DNA from: Methanobacteriota archaeon
GTDB lineage: Archaea; Methanobacteriota; Methanobacteria; Methanobacteriales; Methanobacteriaceae
Assembly: GCA_023411115.1 (NCBI GenBank)
Contig: JAEYPF010000001.1
Location: 68,766-132,765, forward strand
Direction: 5' to 3'
DNA: 64,000 nt
Shown here: piece after piece, positions 10,863 to 18,459 of the stretch
Position numbering within the stretch: the stretch's first letter is position 1
Layout of the letters: every line of letters begins with the position of its first letter
The notes under the pieces: generated by a model
Told to the model about the DNA's origin: nothing
What the model saw: the letters and a program-made list of their open reading frames with translations, nothing else
The model's database searches: none
Made by a program: the position numbers and the translations under genes

Positions 10863-11503
10863 AAAGAAAACTTTCAGGTAAAGAAAAACACAATGGATTT
10901 TTTACAGGTCTCTACAAACAAAACGAGATGTTTTTAATAGCCTCTGCAGTTATATTTTTTGTATCCATGTTTGCAGGTTATTTCTTATCCAGTTTTGTTG
11001 ATCAATTGCTTGCCAGCACTTATAACTCATTAAAACAGGGTGTAAGCAGCGGCCAAATAAAACTTACCACCATTTCTGTATTTATGAATAATTTTGGGGT
11101 TGCAATTCTTGTTTATGGTGGAGGACTTCTGTTTGGATTAGGTACGTTCTATTTATTAGCTAAAAATGGCCTTTTCTTGGGGTATGCAGCTTCTAAATTT
11201 GTTATTGGGAATTTTATAATTTACACTCTGCCTCATGGCGTGTTTGAGATAGCTGGCTTTATCATAGCTGGTGCTGCAGGATTCAGGCTTGCAAGCTGCT
11301 TAATTCATATTATTATAGATACAACGCGTGTAAAAAGATACATGCCTTTAAAGGATCAAATCTGGCAAATATTAGATGTAAATTACTGGGAATTTAAAGA
11401 ATCTCTGGCCCTATTTGTAATTGCGGTAGTACTTATATTAATTGCGGCAGTTATTGAGGCTAATTTTACCATTGCATTGGGAAATTACATTAGAGGTATT
11501 TAG
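10856..11503 (+). CDS. SpoIIM/DUF95-family integral membrane protein
   Basis: A 215-residue polytopic membrane protein of the stage II sporulation protein M (DUF95) family. About five hydrophobic segments are visible: MFLIASAVIFFVSMFAGYF, VAILVYGGGLLFGLGTF, NFIIYTLPHGVFEIAGFII (with the family PHG.xE motif), AAGFRLASCLIHIII and a C-terminal LALFVIAVVLILIAAVIEA. Archaea do not sporulate; the role is unknown, perhaps membrane remodelling or transport. The ATG overlaps the trpS stop by 7 nt, so it is translated with trpS. Confidence 0.85.
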   Translation: MLERKLSGKEKHNGFFTGLYKQNEMFLIASAVIFFVSMFAGYFLSSFVDQLLASTYNSLKQGVSSGQIKLTTISVFMNNFGVAILVYGGGLLFGLGTFYLLAKNGLFLGYAASKFVIGNFIIYTLPHGVFEIAGFIIAGAAGFRLASCLIHIIIDTTRVKRYMPLKDQIWQILDVNYWEFKESLALFVIAVVLILIAAVIEANFTIALGNYIRGI

Positions 11504-11610
11504 AAATATATTTGCTAATTAAACAAAATTTTGAATTTATTTGAATTCATGAATTGAAAGTTTTTTTAGATATTAAATTAGAATTATAATCAGTTTAATA
11601 CGGTGAAATC

Positions 11611-12807
11611 ATGATAAAATGTATAACTTGTGGTGCAAAATACGATTTAGATGAAATAATATATACTTGTAGCGAATGCGGCTCGATATTAGAAGTTTTA
11701 TGCGAACCAGATGTTTCAAAGGATATTTTTGACTGTAGAAAGTCTACAATGTGGAAATATAAGGAGTTCATGCCTGTAGATCCTGCTAAAATTGTAACTC
11801 TTGAAGAGGGTGGAACTCCCTTTTGTAAATGTGATAAACTTGGTGAAGAGCTTGGAATAGAACTTTATGTTAAAGTGGAAGGTTCAAATCCAACTGGAAG
11901 TTTTAAAGATAGGGGAATGAGTGTGGGAATAACAAAAGCCATTGAACTTGGTGTGGATACTGTTGGATGTGCATCTACAGGAAATACATCCGCATCACTT
12001 GCTGCTTATGCAGCAAGAGCAGGACTAAGATGCATAGTGCTCTTACCTTCTGGAAAAGTGGCTCTTGGTAAGCTTGCTCAGGCAATGTTCCATGGTGCTG
12101 AAGTATTATCCATTAGGGGTAATTTTGATGAGGCTCTTGAAACTGTAACTGCTTTAGCACTTGAAGGTAAGTTATATCTTCTAAATTCAGTAAATCCTTT
12201 CAGATTAGAAGGGCAGAAATCTATTGGGTTTGAAATTGTGGATGACTTAGGATGGAAATCGCCAGATAGGATTATTTTACCTGTTGGAAACGCAGGTAAC
12301 ATTTCTGCTATATGGAAAGGAGTTAAAGAGTTCCATAGGGCTGGATTTATGGAAGATCTACCTATGATGACTGGAATTCAGGCAGAGGGTGCAGCACCTA
12401 TTGTAAGGGCCATAAGGGAAAATAAGAATGATATAGTTCCTTTTGAAAATCCTGAAACAATTGCAACTGCGATAAGAATAGGGGCACCTGTAAGTGCTTT
12501 AAAAGCTATCAGGGCAATAAATGAATCTAATGGTTATGCAGAAACAGTAACTGATGAGGAGATTCTAAGTGCTCAAAAATTACTTGCAAGAACAGAGGGA
12601 ATAGGGGTAGAACCTGCTTCTGCAGCGTCAATTGCAGGTCTTATAAAGCTTGCTAACATGGGTGAAATAGATAAAAACGAACAGATAGTTTGTATTGTAA
12701 CAGGCCATCTATTAAAGGATCCTAATACAGCTATAAATGCATGTGTGGAACCTGTTGAAATTGATGCAGATATTGAAGCGCTTTCTCGTGCTATAAGTCA
12801 AGGGTAA
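11611..12807 (+). CDS. thrC: Threonine synthase
   Basis: PLP enzyme converting O-phosphohomoserine to threonine. The 398-residue protein begins with a rubredoxin-like zinc ribbon (C4, C7, C20, C23) typical of archaeal ThrC. The PLP lysine is K99 in GSNPTGSFKDRGM, and the phosphate-binding glycine loop appears as ILPVGNAGNISA. GSTGNT-type substrate loop is seen as CASTGNTSASLAAYAA. An AATACGGTGA ribosome binding site precedes the ATG. A T-rich tract just after the stop is a likely terminator. Confidence 0.96.
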   Translation: MIKCITCGAKYDLDEIIYTCSECGSILEVLCEPDVSKDIFDCRKSTMWKYKEFMPVDPAKIVTLEEGGTPFCKCDKLGEELGIELYVKVEGSNPTGSFKDRGMSVGITKAIELGVDTVGCASTGNTSASLAAYAARAGLRCIVLLPSGKVALGKLAQAMFHGAEVLSIRGNFDEALETVTALALEGKLYLLNSVNPFRLEGQKSIGFEIVDDLGWKSPDRIILPVGNAGNISAIWKGVKEFHRAGFMEDLPMMTGIQAEGAAPIVRAIRENKNDIVPFENPETIATAIRIGAPVSALKAIRAINESNGYAETVTDEEILSAQKLLARTEGIGVEPASAASIAGLIKLANMGEIDKNEQIVCIVTGHLLKDPNTAINACVEPVEIDADIEALSRAISQG

Positions 12808-12821
12808 TCAATTTCACCACA

Positions 12822-12834
12822 GCTTTTTTTTAAC
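12822..12834 (+). terminator. U-tract terminator after thrC
   Basis: CAGCTTTTTTTTA: eight T residues 15 nt after the thrC stop, the usual archaeal poly-U termination signal. Confidence 0.5.
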
Positions 12835-12855
12835 TGAATCGACCTACTTTCTGCA

Positions 12856-12927
12856 ATCAAACACTGTCAAAATTCTTTGAATTTTTGCACGCCCTGGAAA
12901 CTTCGTTTTCGAAGCTCTGTGTTTGAT
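12856..12927. ncRNA. 72-nt predicted three-way-junction element
   Basis: A perfect 9-bp closing stem ATCAAACAC (12856-12864) / GTGTTTGAT (12919-12927) encloses two hairpins: AAAATTC-TTT-GAATTTT at 12869-12885 and CTTCG-TTTT-CGAAG at 12901-12914. Two further elements of nearly the same size and plan occur at 36280-36353 and 45353-45427. Whether it is transcribed, and from which strand, is not known. Confidence 0.5.
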
Positions 12928-12957
12928 GTTTACGAAACTCTCAAACCCAAGGTTGGA

Positions 12958-13046
12958 GTACAAAACGAAGTTTTGCTAATGTAATTCATAACGGCAAAAA
13001 TTCGTATAATTTTTGCGACCCCGAAAACAAAGTTTTCATGGGTTTT
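12958..13046. repeat. Three more small hairpins downstream of the three-way junction
   Basis: CAAAAC-GAA-GTTTTG, GCAAAAATT-CGTAT-AATTTTTGC and GAAAAC-AAA-GTTTTC follow one another between the thrC end and the histone promoter. They belong to the same mini-hairpin family seen elsewhere in the window. Confidence 0.65.
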
Positions 13047-13060
13047 ATTTTTTTTTGACA

Positions 13061-13210
13061 CTCTCAAAATCATATAGTTTATCTTTACATGAGCAAGTAT
13101 CATATAATTTAGGTAAGTGGGTCTAAAAATCATATGGTTTATATTGTGGTGACCAATTATCATATGGATCGACTTCAATGGGCCAAAAACCATATGAATT
13201 TTCAAATAAT
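13061..13210. repeat. Five tandem 30-bp units with CATAT cores upstream of the histone promoter
   Basis: Sequences CATATAGTTT, CATATAATTT, CATATGGTTT, CATATGGATC and CATATGAATT start at 13071, 13101, 13131, 13161 and 13191, exactly 30 bp apart. Each is preceded by an A-rich half (for example AAAAT or AATTAT); the remaining bases of each unit differ. The last core lies about 34 bp before the TATA box of the downstream histone gene. The repeats are too short and degenerate for CRISPR. Possible roles are a phased operator array or a histone-positioning sequence, because one archaeal histone dimer covers about 30 bp. Confidence 0.85.
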
Positions 13211-13224
13211 CACAGAAAAAAACG

Positions 13225-13238
13225 ATAAATATATATAG
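13225..13238 (+). promoter_or_regulatory. TATA box of the first histone gene
   Basis: ATAAATATATATAG 50-63 bp upstream of the histone ATG, directly after the 30-bp repeat array. The predicted transcript starts near 13260 and carries the GAGGTGAT ribosome binding site at 13275-13282. Confidence 0.65.
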
Positions 13239-13287
13239 GAGAATTTCAACAGAATATAACAACAAATAAAAAATGAGGTGATTGTTT

Positions 13288-13494
13288 ATGGCTGAATTAC
13301 CAATTGCTCCAATTGGAAGAATCATAAAAAATGCTGGTGCAGAAAGGGTCAGTGACGACGCAAGAGAAGCTTTAGCAAAAGCTTTAGAAGAAAAAGGGGA
13401 AGTAATAGCTTCAGAAGCTGTTAAACTTGCAAAACACGCTGGAAGAAAAACTGTCAAAGCATCAGATGTAGAATTAGCTGTTAAAAGGTTATAA
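13288..13494 (+). CDS. Archaeal histone A
   Basis: A 68-residue HMf-type histone-fold protein that dimerises and wraps DNA. The start MAELPIAPIGRIIKNAG, the R-S/T pair region VSDDAREAL, and the C-terminal HAGRKTVKASDVELAVKRL are diagnostic. The ATG at 13288 is chosen because family members start with this MAELPIAP; GAGGTGAT precedes it by 5 nt. It is a paralogue of the histone at 39613, sharing about three quarters of residues by eye. The special array upstream suggests its expression is controlled by DNA-binding at 30-bp-phased sites. Confidence 0.97.
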   Translation: MAELPIAPIGRIIKNAGAERVSDDAREALAKALEEKGEVIASEAVKLAKHAGRKTVKASDVELAVKRL

Positions 13495-13497
13495 GCC

Positions 13498-13530
13498 TTT
13501 TAATAATTTTCTTTTTCTTTTTATTTGTAT
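13498..13530 (+). terminator. T-rich terminator after histone A
   Basis: Three successive T runs (TTTTCTTTTTCTTTTTATTTG type) begin a few bases after the histone stop, fitting archaeal intrinsic termination of a strongly expressed gene. Confidence 0.55.
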
Positions 13531-13583
13531 TTTTAGCCATTATTTCATGTGAATTTTTCGTTATTTTTCCTGTAAATTTAGTT

Positions 13584-14264
13584 ATGATTTTAGCTATTAT
13601 TTCTGATATACACAGCAACTTGATAGCATTGGAAAGGGTACTTGAAAAAATAGATTCTGAAATTATCCTGTGTTGTGGAGATATTGTAGGATATTATACA
13701 TGGCCAAATGAGTGTATCGAAAAAATTAAGCAATTACGGATCCAGGTCGTAGCAGGAAATCATGACCATGCATGTGTAACTGGAGATACTGGTGGATTTA
13801 ATCCATATGCAGAAGAAACAATAAGATGGACAAGGAAAGCCATACAAGATAAATATATTGAATTTTTAAGTGATTTAAAGCGTAAAATTAAACTTAAGAT
13901 AAATGATACAGATATTCTGATGGTTCATGGCAGTCCAAGAAACCCCCTAAATGAATATATTTATCCTGAAACACCAGGTTCTCTTTTAAAGTCATTTATT
14001 GAAAGTGAAAATGTAGATATTTTAATAATGGGGCATACTCATATGCCTTTTATAAGAAAATTTGATAATAAACTTGTTTTTAACCCAGGAAGTGTTGGAC
14101 AACCCAGGGATAGTAATAATAAGGCATCTTTTGCCCTTTTAGATGTGGATAATAAAGAAGCTAAAATTTATAGAGTTAAATATGATATAGATGAAGTCGC
14201 CACGGCTCTTGGAGATAAAAATTTGCCTTCTTTTCTTGGAAGGCGTTTGTATAAAGGGTTATAA
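13584..14264 (+). CDS. Calcineurin-like metallophosphoesterase (YfcE/MJ0936 type)
   Basis: A 226-residue phosphodiesterase of the small archaeal MJ0936-like group. All five metal-site blocks are visible: DIHSN (D8, H10), GDIVGY, GNHDHA, MVHGSPRNP and GHTHMP, followed by FNPGSVGQPRD. These bind two divalent metals. The physiological substrate is unknown; such enzymes hydrolyse phosphodiesters in vitro. No clear ribosome binding site precedes the ATG, so initiation may be leaderless or weak. Confidence 0.9.
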   Translation: MILAIISDIHSNLIALERVLEKIDSEIILCCGDIVGYYTWPNECIEKIKQLRIQVVAGNHDHACVTGDTGGFNPYAEETIRWTRKAIQDKYIEFLSDLKRKIKLKINDTDILMVHGSPRNPLNEYIYPETPGSLLKSFIESENVDILIMGHTHMPFIRKFDNKLVFNPGSVGQPRDSNNKASFALLDVDNKEAKIYRVKYDIDEVATALGDKNLPSFLGRRLYKGL

Positions 14265-14271
14265 CCTCACT

Positions 14272-14386
14272 TTTTTCGAAAAAAGTTGGATAAAAAATCC
14301 CTCAAAAAAATCAGAGATTTTTTCGGAGCATCAAAAAACTGAATGTTTTTTGAAAGCCTCGTTTAGCTACGGAAAAAAGGCCTGAA
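14272..14386. repeat. Small hairpin chain between the phosphoesterase and rpl7ae
   Basis: ACTTTTTTCGAAAAAAGT, AAAAAATCAGAGATTTTTT and CAAAAAACTGAATGTTTTTTG follow the phosphoesterase stop. The first could act as terminator of the preceding gene; the others belong to the repeated mini-hairpin family. Confidence 0.65.
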
Positions 14387-14568
14387 AAATGTTGAATTTC
14401 CTTAAAAATTAGAATTATATATCTTTTATCTCTTTTCAAGAGCCAAGATAAAGTTTATATGTGATGATCCTATATCTATTATATACTAATTCTTGTAATG
14501 TTTTTTAATTAAAACTGTTTTAGAATTGAAATTACATTTTTAAGTGTTTTTAAAATCATATTAGGCAA

Positions 14569-14592
14569 CAACTTTTATATAGACAGAAGTTG
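14569..14592 (+). promoter_or_regulatory. rpl7ae promoter with inverted repeat around the TATA box
   Basis: The TATA box TTTTATATA (14573-14581) is bracketed by CAACTT (14569-14574) and AAGTTG (14587-14592). Start of transcription is expected near 14605, giving a leader of about 45 nt. The flanking inverted repeat could be an operator. The upstream stretch 14390-14568 is AT-rich without a visible gene. Confidence 0.45.
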
Positions 14593-14650
14593 AAAGTAAG
14601 ATCATGCCGATGGATGGTATAAAAACCAGATGAAAAAGGAGGTAAACTAA

Positions 14651-15022
14651 ATGGCAAAAGCAATATATGTAAAATTTGATGTACCACAAGAAATAGCTGA
14701 TAAAGCTGCTGAGGCTTTAGAAATCGCAAGAGATACAGGTAAAATAGGAAAAGGAACAAACGAAGTAACCAAAGCCATAGAAAGAGGTAGCGCGTTATTA
14801 GTACTCATAGCAGAGGATATCGATCCTCCAGAAATAGCAGCTCACTTACCTGTTCTTGCTGAAGAAAAAGAAACTCCTTACGTATACATCCCAACTAAGG
14901 ATGAATTAGGAGAAGCAGCAGGTTTAAATGTTGGTACCGCATCTGCAGTCATAACCGATGCAGGTGAAGCTGAAGATTTAGTCAACGAAGTTGTTGAAAA
15001 AGTCGAAGAACTCAAGAAATAA
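14651..15022 (+). CDS. rpl7ae: Ribosomal protein L7Ae
   Basis: A 123-residue kink-turn-binding protein that is part of the large ribosomal subunit and of archaeal box C/D and H/ACA RNPs and RNase P. Typical blocks are GKIGKGTNEVTKAIERG (RNA-contacting), LIAEDIDPPEIAAHLPVLAE and VPTKDELG-like YIPTKDELGEAAG. AAAAAGGAGGT gives a strong ribosome binding site. It opens the translation gene cluster but is separated from rps28e by a hairpin-rich gap. Confidence 0.97.
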   Translation: MAKAIYVKFDVPQEIADKAAEALEIARDTGKIGKGTNEVTKAIERGSALLVLIAEDIDPPEIAAHLPVLAEEKETPYVYIPTKDELGEAAGLNVGTASAVITDAGEAEDLVNEVVEKVEELKK

Positions 15023-15027
15023 TTTAA

Positions 15028-15035
15028 TTTTTTTT
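15028..15035 (+). terminator. U-tract after rpl7ae
   Basis: Eight T residues 6 nt after the rpl7ae stop. If it acts as a terminator, rpl7ae is separated transcriptionally from the rps28e operon. Confidence 0.4.
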
Positions 15036-15037
15036 AT

Positions 15038-15312
15038 GTTGAGGAAAATACTGGCATGCAAAAAACAAAGTTTTGTGCTGTTTACGGAACGGATTTCCGT
15101 AACCGGAAAAATTGAAAATTTTTCCATGTTACAAAATCAAAAATTTTGTAAACATTTTCTGAACCCAAAAACAAAGCATACGAAAATCTTTGATTTTCGT
15201 GCTCAGAAATCGGAGATTTCGAGAGTTTTTGAGGTTGAGGAAAATTGTAGATTTTCCAAACCTAAAAAATTACAAATTTTTAAGAAAGGCGATGGCCTTT
15301 CTCACTTTAATA
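15038..15312. repeat. Array of about nine mini-hairpins in the rps28e leader region
   Basis: The 306-bp gap between rpl7ae and rps28e is almost entirely hairpins: TTACGGAA/TTCCGTAA, GGAAAAATT-GAA-AATTTTTCC, TTACAAAAT/ATTTTGTAA, ACGAAAATC-TTT-GATTTTCGT, GAAATC-GGA-GATTTC, GGAAAAT-TGTAG-ATTTTCC, and GAAAGGC-GATG-GCCTTTC immediately before the rps28e ribosome binding site. GTTGAGGAAAAT occurs twice in the same direction, at 15038-15049 and 15234-15245. No evident TATA box lies between the array and rps28e. Confidence 0.75.
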
Positions 15313-15328
15313 ATTTCAGGGTGATTAT

Positions 15329-15535
15329 ATGGCAGAAGCAACTCCTGCTGAAGTAATTGAAGTTCTTAAAAGAACAGGAATGACCGGAGAGGTCATGCAG
15401 GTAAAATGTAGGATACTTGAAGGAAGAGATAAAGGAAGAATATTAACAAGAAACATTATGGGGCCAATAAGGGAAGGCGACATCTTAATGTTACTCGATA
15501 CAATAAGAGAAGCTAAAGAAATCCGTACTCCATAA
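15329..15535 (+). CDS. rps28e: Ribosomal protein S28e
   Basis: A 68-residue small-subunit protein with an OB-like fold. The sequence AEVIEVLKRTGMTGEVMQVKC and the C-terminal REGDILMLLDTIREAKEIR are characteristic. The GGGTGAT ribosome binding site lies 5 nt before the ATG. rpl24e follows after 16 nt. Confidence 0.96.
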   Translation: MAEATPAEVIEVLKRTGMTGEVMQVKCRILEGRDKGRILTRNIMGPIREGDILMLLDTIREAKEIRTP

Positions 15536-15551
15536 TTAAGAAGGTGTTTAT

Positions 15552-15713
15552 ATGAGAACATGTTCATTCTGCGGACAAGAACTAGAAGAAGGTACTGGAA
15601 AGATGTATGTCAGAAAAGACGGAACAGTATTTTTCTTCTGCAGCAGCAAATGTGAAAAAAACAGGATTAAATTAGGAAGAGTTCCAAGAAAGGTTAAGTG
15701 GGTTAAACAATGA
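15552..15713 (+). CDS. rpl24e: Ribosomal protein L24e
   Basis: A 53-residue zinc-binding large-subunit protein: MRTCSFCGQELEEGTG at the start supplies C4 and C7, and FFCSSKCEKN supplies C30 and C34, a CxxC...CxxxC zinc finger typical of L24e. It ends VPRKVKWVKQ. AAGGTGT precedes the ATG. The stop codon overlaps the ndk start in an ATGA arrangement (4 nt), giving translational coupling. Confidence 0.95.
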   Translation: MRTCSFCGQELEEGTGKMYVRKDGTVFFFCSSKCEKNRIKLGRVPRKVKWVKQ

Positions 15714-16162
15714 TTGAAAGAAGTTTTGTAATGCTTAAACCTGATGCAGTACTTAGAAGACTCATGGGAACAGTTTTAACCAGATTTGAAGAACGCGGAC
15801 TTAAAATTGTTGCTGCAAAAATGATGAGTATTTCAGAAGAGCTTGCAAAAGAGCACTATGGGGAACATAAAGAAAAACCTTTCTTTAACGACCTTGTAAG
15901 TTACATTACATCGGCACCAGTCCTTGCAATGGTAATTGAAGGCGATGAATGTATAGGTCTTATCAGAAAAATGGTTGGAGCTACAAACCCTAAGGAAGCA
16001 GATCTTGGAACCATAAGAGGAGATTATGCTCTCGATACTGGTAGAAATATAATTCATGCTTCAGATTCTCCTGCATCTGCAAAAAGGGAAATTGCATTGT
16101 TTTTTGAAGATTCTGAAATCAATGAATATACTTTACCTGATGAAAGCTTAATATACGAATAA
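15710..16162 (+). CDS. ndk: Nucleoside diphosphate kinase
   Basis: Transfers the gamma phosphate between nucleoside tri- and diphosphates through a phosphohistidine. The 150-residue sequence has the N-terminal RSFVMLKPDAV, the catalytic H116 in GRNIIHASDSPASAKREI, and TIRGDYA before it. Its start overlaps rpl24e by 4 nt; infB follows. The rps28e-rpl24e-ndk-infB order is conserved in Methanobacteriales. Confidence 0.97.
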   Translation: MIERSFVMLKPDAVLRRLMGTVLTRFEERGLKIVAAKMMSISEELAKEHYGEHKEKPFFNDLVSYITSAPVLAMVIEGDECIGLIRKMVGATNPKEADLGTIRGDYALDTGRNIIHASDSPASAKREIALFFEDSEINEYTLPDESLIYE

Positions 16163-16191
16163 ATTTTGTCTTAATTTTAGGAAGGTTGAAA

Positions 16192-17970
16192 TTGAAAATT
16201 AGATCACCAATAGTTTCAGTACTTGGACACGTGGATCACGGGAAAACAACACTCTTAGATTTTATAAGAGGTAGTATTATTGCTCAAAAAGAAGCTGGAG
16301 GAATAACTCAGCATATAGGGGCAACAGAGGTACCAATAAAGGTCATAGAGGACATTGGTGGTGAATTTCTTAAAAAACTGAGTATTAAAGAAGCTCTTCC
16401 AGGGCTTTTCTTTGTAGATACTCCTGGACACGAGGCATTTACAACTCTTCGTAAAAGAGGAGGGGCACTTGCAGACGTGGCTATATTGATTGTGGATTTG
16501 AATGAAGGGTTCAAACCACAAACTTATGAAGCTTTAAATATTCTTAAAATGTATAAAACTCCTTTTATTCTTGCCGCAAATAAAATGGATAAAATATATG
16601 GGTGGCAAACACATGAAGGGGCTCCTTTTTTAGAAACTTTTCCTAAACAGGCTCAAAGTGTACAGGAAAAATTAGACACTGGTGTCTATGAACTGGTTGG
16701 AATTTTGCATGAAGAAGGTTTTGAATCTGAAAGATTTGATAGAATAAGCAATTTTGCAAAACAAATAAGTATAGTTCCCATAAGCGCAAAAACAGGTGAA
16801 GGAGTACCTGAACTTTTAGCAATGCTCATGGGATTAGCTCAGCAGTATTTAAAAGAACAGCTTAAAATAGAAGAAGATGCTCCTGCAAAAGGAACTATTC
16901 TTGAAGTAAAAGAAGAAGTTGGACTTGGAGTAACCATAGATGCTGTAATTTACGATGGTATAATGAAAAAAGATGATACCATTGCTATTATGACAATGAA
17001 CGACGTTATAACTACTCGTATAAGATCTCTTCTAAAGCCAAAGCCTCTTGAAGAGATAAGGGAAGCAAAGAGAAGGTTTCAGAAGATCGATGAAGTCGTT
17101 GCAGCTGCAGGTATTAAAATTGTTGCTCCAAACATCGAAAATGCAGTAGCGGGATCACCTCTGCGTGTTGCAAAGGATAATTTTGAGCAGGTTAAAGAAG
17201 AAATTTTAAAAGAAATTGAAGATATAAAGATAGATACTGATGAGCTTGGAATTGTTGTAAAGGCAGACACTCTTGGTTCACTTGAAGCACTAGTTAATCT
17301 GCTTAGAGATATGAAAATTCCAATAAGGACTGCAGATATTGGTGATGTTTCTAGAAGAGATGTTGTAGATGCTTCAATTGTTAAAAAAGAAGATCCTCTT
17401 TATGGAGTTATAGTTGCTTTCAACGTTAAAGTTCTCCCTTCAGCAGCTGAAGAAATAAAGGCTTCAGATATCAAGCTGTTTTCATCAAATATCATCTATC
17501 AATTGATAGAAGACTATCATGAATGGATACAGGCTGCAGAGGAGAAAAAGAAAAAGGCATGGCTTGAAGCTATAATAAAACCAGCTAAAATTAGAATAAT
17601 CCCTAAACTAATATTTAGGAATAGTAAACCCGCTATTGTGGGTATTGAAGTCTTATCAGGTACAGTTAAGCAGGATTATGGCTTAATTAGAAAAGATGGG
17701 GCAAGAGTTGGAAAAGTTGAAGGCATGCAGGATAAAGGAAAAAATTTAAAATCAGCATCCAAAGGTCAAAAAGTTGCCATGAGTATAAAAGACGCAATTT
17801 TTGGTAAGGATTTTGAGGAAGGGGACGTCCTTTATGTGGATATACCTGAAAATCATTATAAGATCCTTGAATCAGAGTTTAAAGGCAAGCTTACAGAGGA
17901 TGAATACGAAACATTAAATGAAATAGTGGATATAAAAAGAAAGGAAAATTCTAATTGGGGAATGCAATAG
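16192..17970 (+). CDS. infB: Translation initiation factor aIF5B
   Basis: GTPase that promotes subunit joining and initiator tRNA placement. I choose the TTG at 16192 (592 residues) because the GGAAGG ribosome binding site is at 16180-16185, abutting an earlier in-frame TTG at 16186. G motifs: GHVDHGKTTL from residue 12, DTPGHEAF, NKMD and SAKTGEG. Beta-barrel domain II, domain III and the C-terminal domain IV barrel (IRKDGARVGKVEGMQDKG) follow. No intein interrupts it, although archaeal aIF5B genes sometimes carry one. Confidence 0.95.
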   Translation: MKIRSPIVSVLGHVDHGKTTLLDFIRGSIIAQKEAGGITQHIGATEVPIKVIEDIGGEFLKKLSIKEALPGLFFVDTPGHEAFTTLRKRGGALADVAILIVDLNEGFKPQTYEALNILKMYKTPFILAANKMDKIYGWQTHEGAPFLETFPKQAQSVQEKLDTGVYELVGILHEEGFESERFDRISNFAKQISIVPISAKTGEGVPELLAMLMGLAQQYLKEQLKIEEDAPAKGTILEVKEEVGLGVTIDAVIYDGIMKKDDTIAIMTMNDVITTRIRSLLKPKPLEEIREAKRRFQKIDEVVAAAGIKIVAPNIENAVAGSPLRVAKDNFEQVKEEILKEIEDIKIDTDELGIVVKADTLGSLEALVNLLRDMKIPIRTADIGDVSRRDVVDASIVKKEDPLYGVIVAFNVKVLPSAAEEIKASDIKLFSSNIIYQLIEDYHEWIQAAEEKKKKAWLEAIIKPAKIRIIPKLIFRNSKPAIVGIEVLSGTVKQDYGLIRKDGARVGKVEGMQDKGKNLKSASKGQKVAMSIKDAIFGKDFEEGDVLYVDIPENHYKILESEFKGKLTEDEYETLNEIVDIKRKENSNWGMQ

Positions 17971-18031
17971 CTACCTTAAATTATAATCCACATTAGACTA
18001 ATAAAAAGTATAGGACAGAGGAGGAGATAAA

Positions 18032-18418
18032 TTGGCATTTAAATTGGTCATTTCAGAAGGCGAAAAGAGCCATCAAGTAGAAGTTGATGCATCACAATCA
18101 AAAAAATTAAACGGTTTAAAAATTGGCGATGAAATTGATGCTACTTTAGTTGGTTTAAATGGTTACAAACTTAAAATAACTGGGGGAAGTGATAAAAACG
18201 GTTTCCCTATGAAAAAAGATGTTGACGGACCAAGAAGGATAAAGAGCTTATTATCAGGCGGTCTTGGGTTTGAACCAAAAAGAGATGGACAGAGAAGAAG
18301 AAAAACTCTTCGTGGAAACACTGTATCTGATGACATAGTTCAAATTAACACCATCGTCACAGAAAAAGGTAGTAAAAGTATAGATGAACTTTTAGGTGCA
18401 GAAGAAGCTGAAGAATAA
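18032..18418 (+). CDS. rps6e: Ribosomal protein S6e
   Basis: A 128-residue small-subunit protein. The TTG start is preceded by GAGGAGAT at 18020-18027. Recognisable S6e segments are IGDEIDATLVGLNGYKLKITGGSD, GFPMKKDVDGPRRIKSLLSGG and GQRRRKTLRGNTVSDDIVQIN. The C-terminus is short and acidic, lacking the long phosphorylated tail of eukaryotic S6. It precedes the gene for aIF2 gamma. Confidence 0.96.
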   Translation: MAFKLVISEGEKSHQVEVDASQSKKLNGLKIGDEIDATLVGLNGYKLKITGGSDKNGFPMKKDVDGPRRIKSLLSGGLGFEPKRDGQRRRKTLRGNTVSDDIVQINTIVTEKGSKSIDELLGAEEAEE

Positions 18419-18459
18419 TTAAATCATTTATCTTAACAAGATGGGATTTAGGTGTAATT

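Noticed and set aside
13061..13210. Regular repeats resembling a CRISPR array
   Set aside because: The conserved part is only about 10-12 bp, degenerate between units, with no room for proper spacers and no cas genes in the window.
12930..13457. A 175-codon open frame on the minus strand across the histone promoter
   Set aside because: It runs antisense through the histone gene and the 30-bp repeat array; its sequence has repeated HMI/MIL patterns caused by the repeats and no family resemblance.
14991..15356. A 121-codon open frame across the rpl7ae-rps28e gap
   Set aside because: It is composed of hairpin repeats, overlaps the ends of two ribosomal genes in another frame and lacks a ribosome binding site.
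16192..17970. Intein in the aIF5B gene
   Set aside because: The GTPase motifs are continuous and the length is normal; no intein splice motifs are present.
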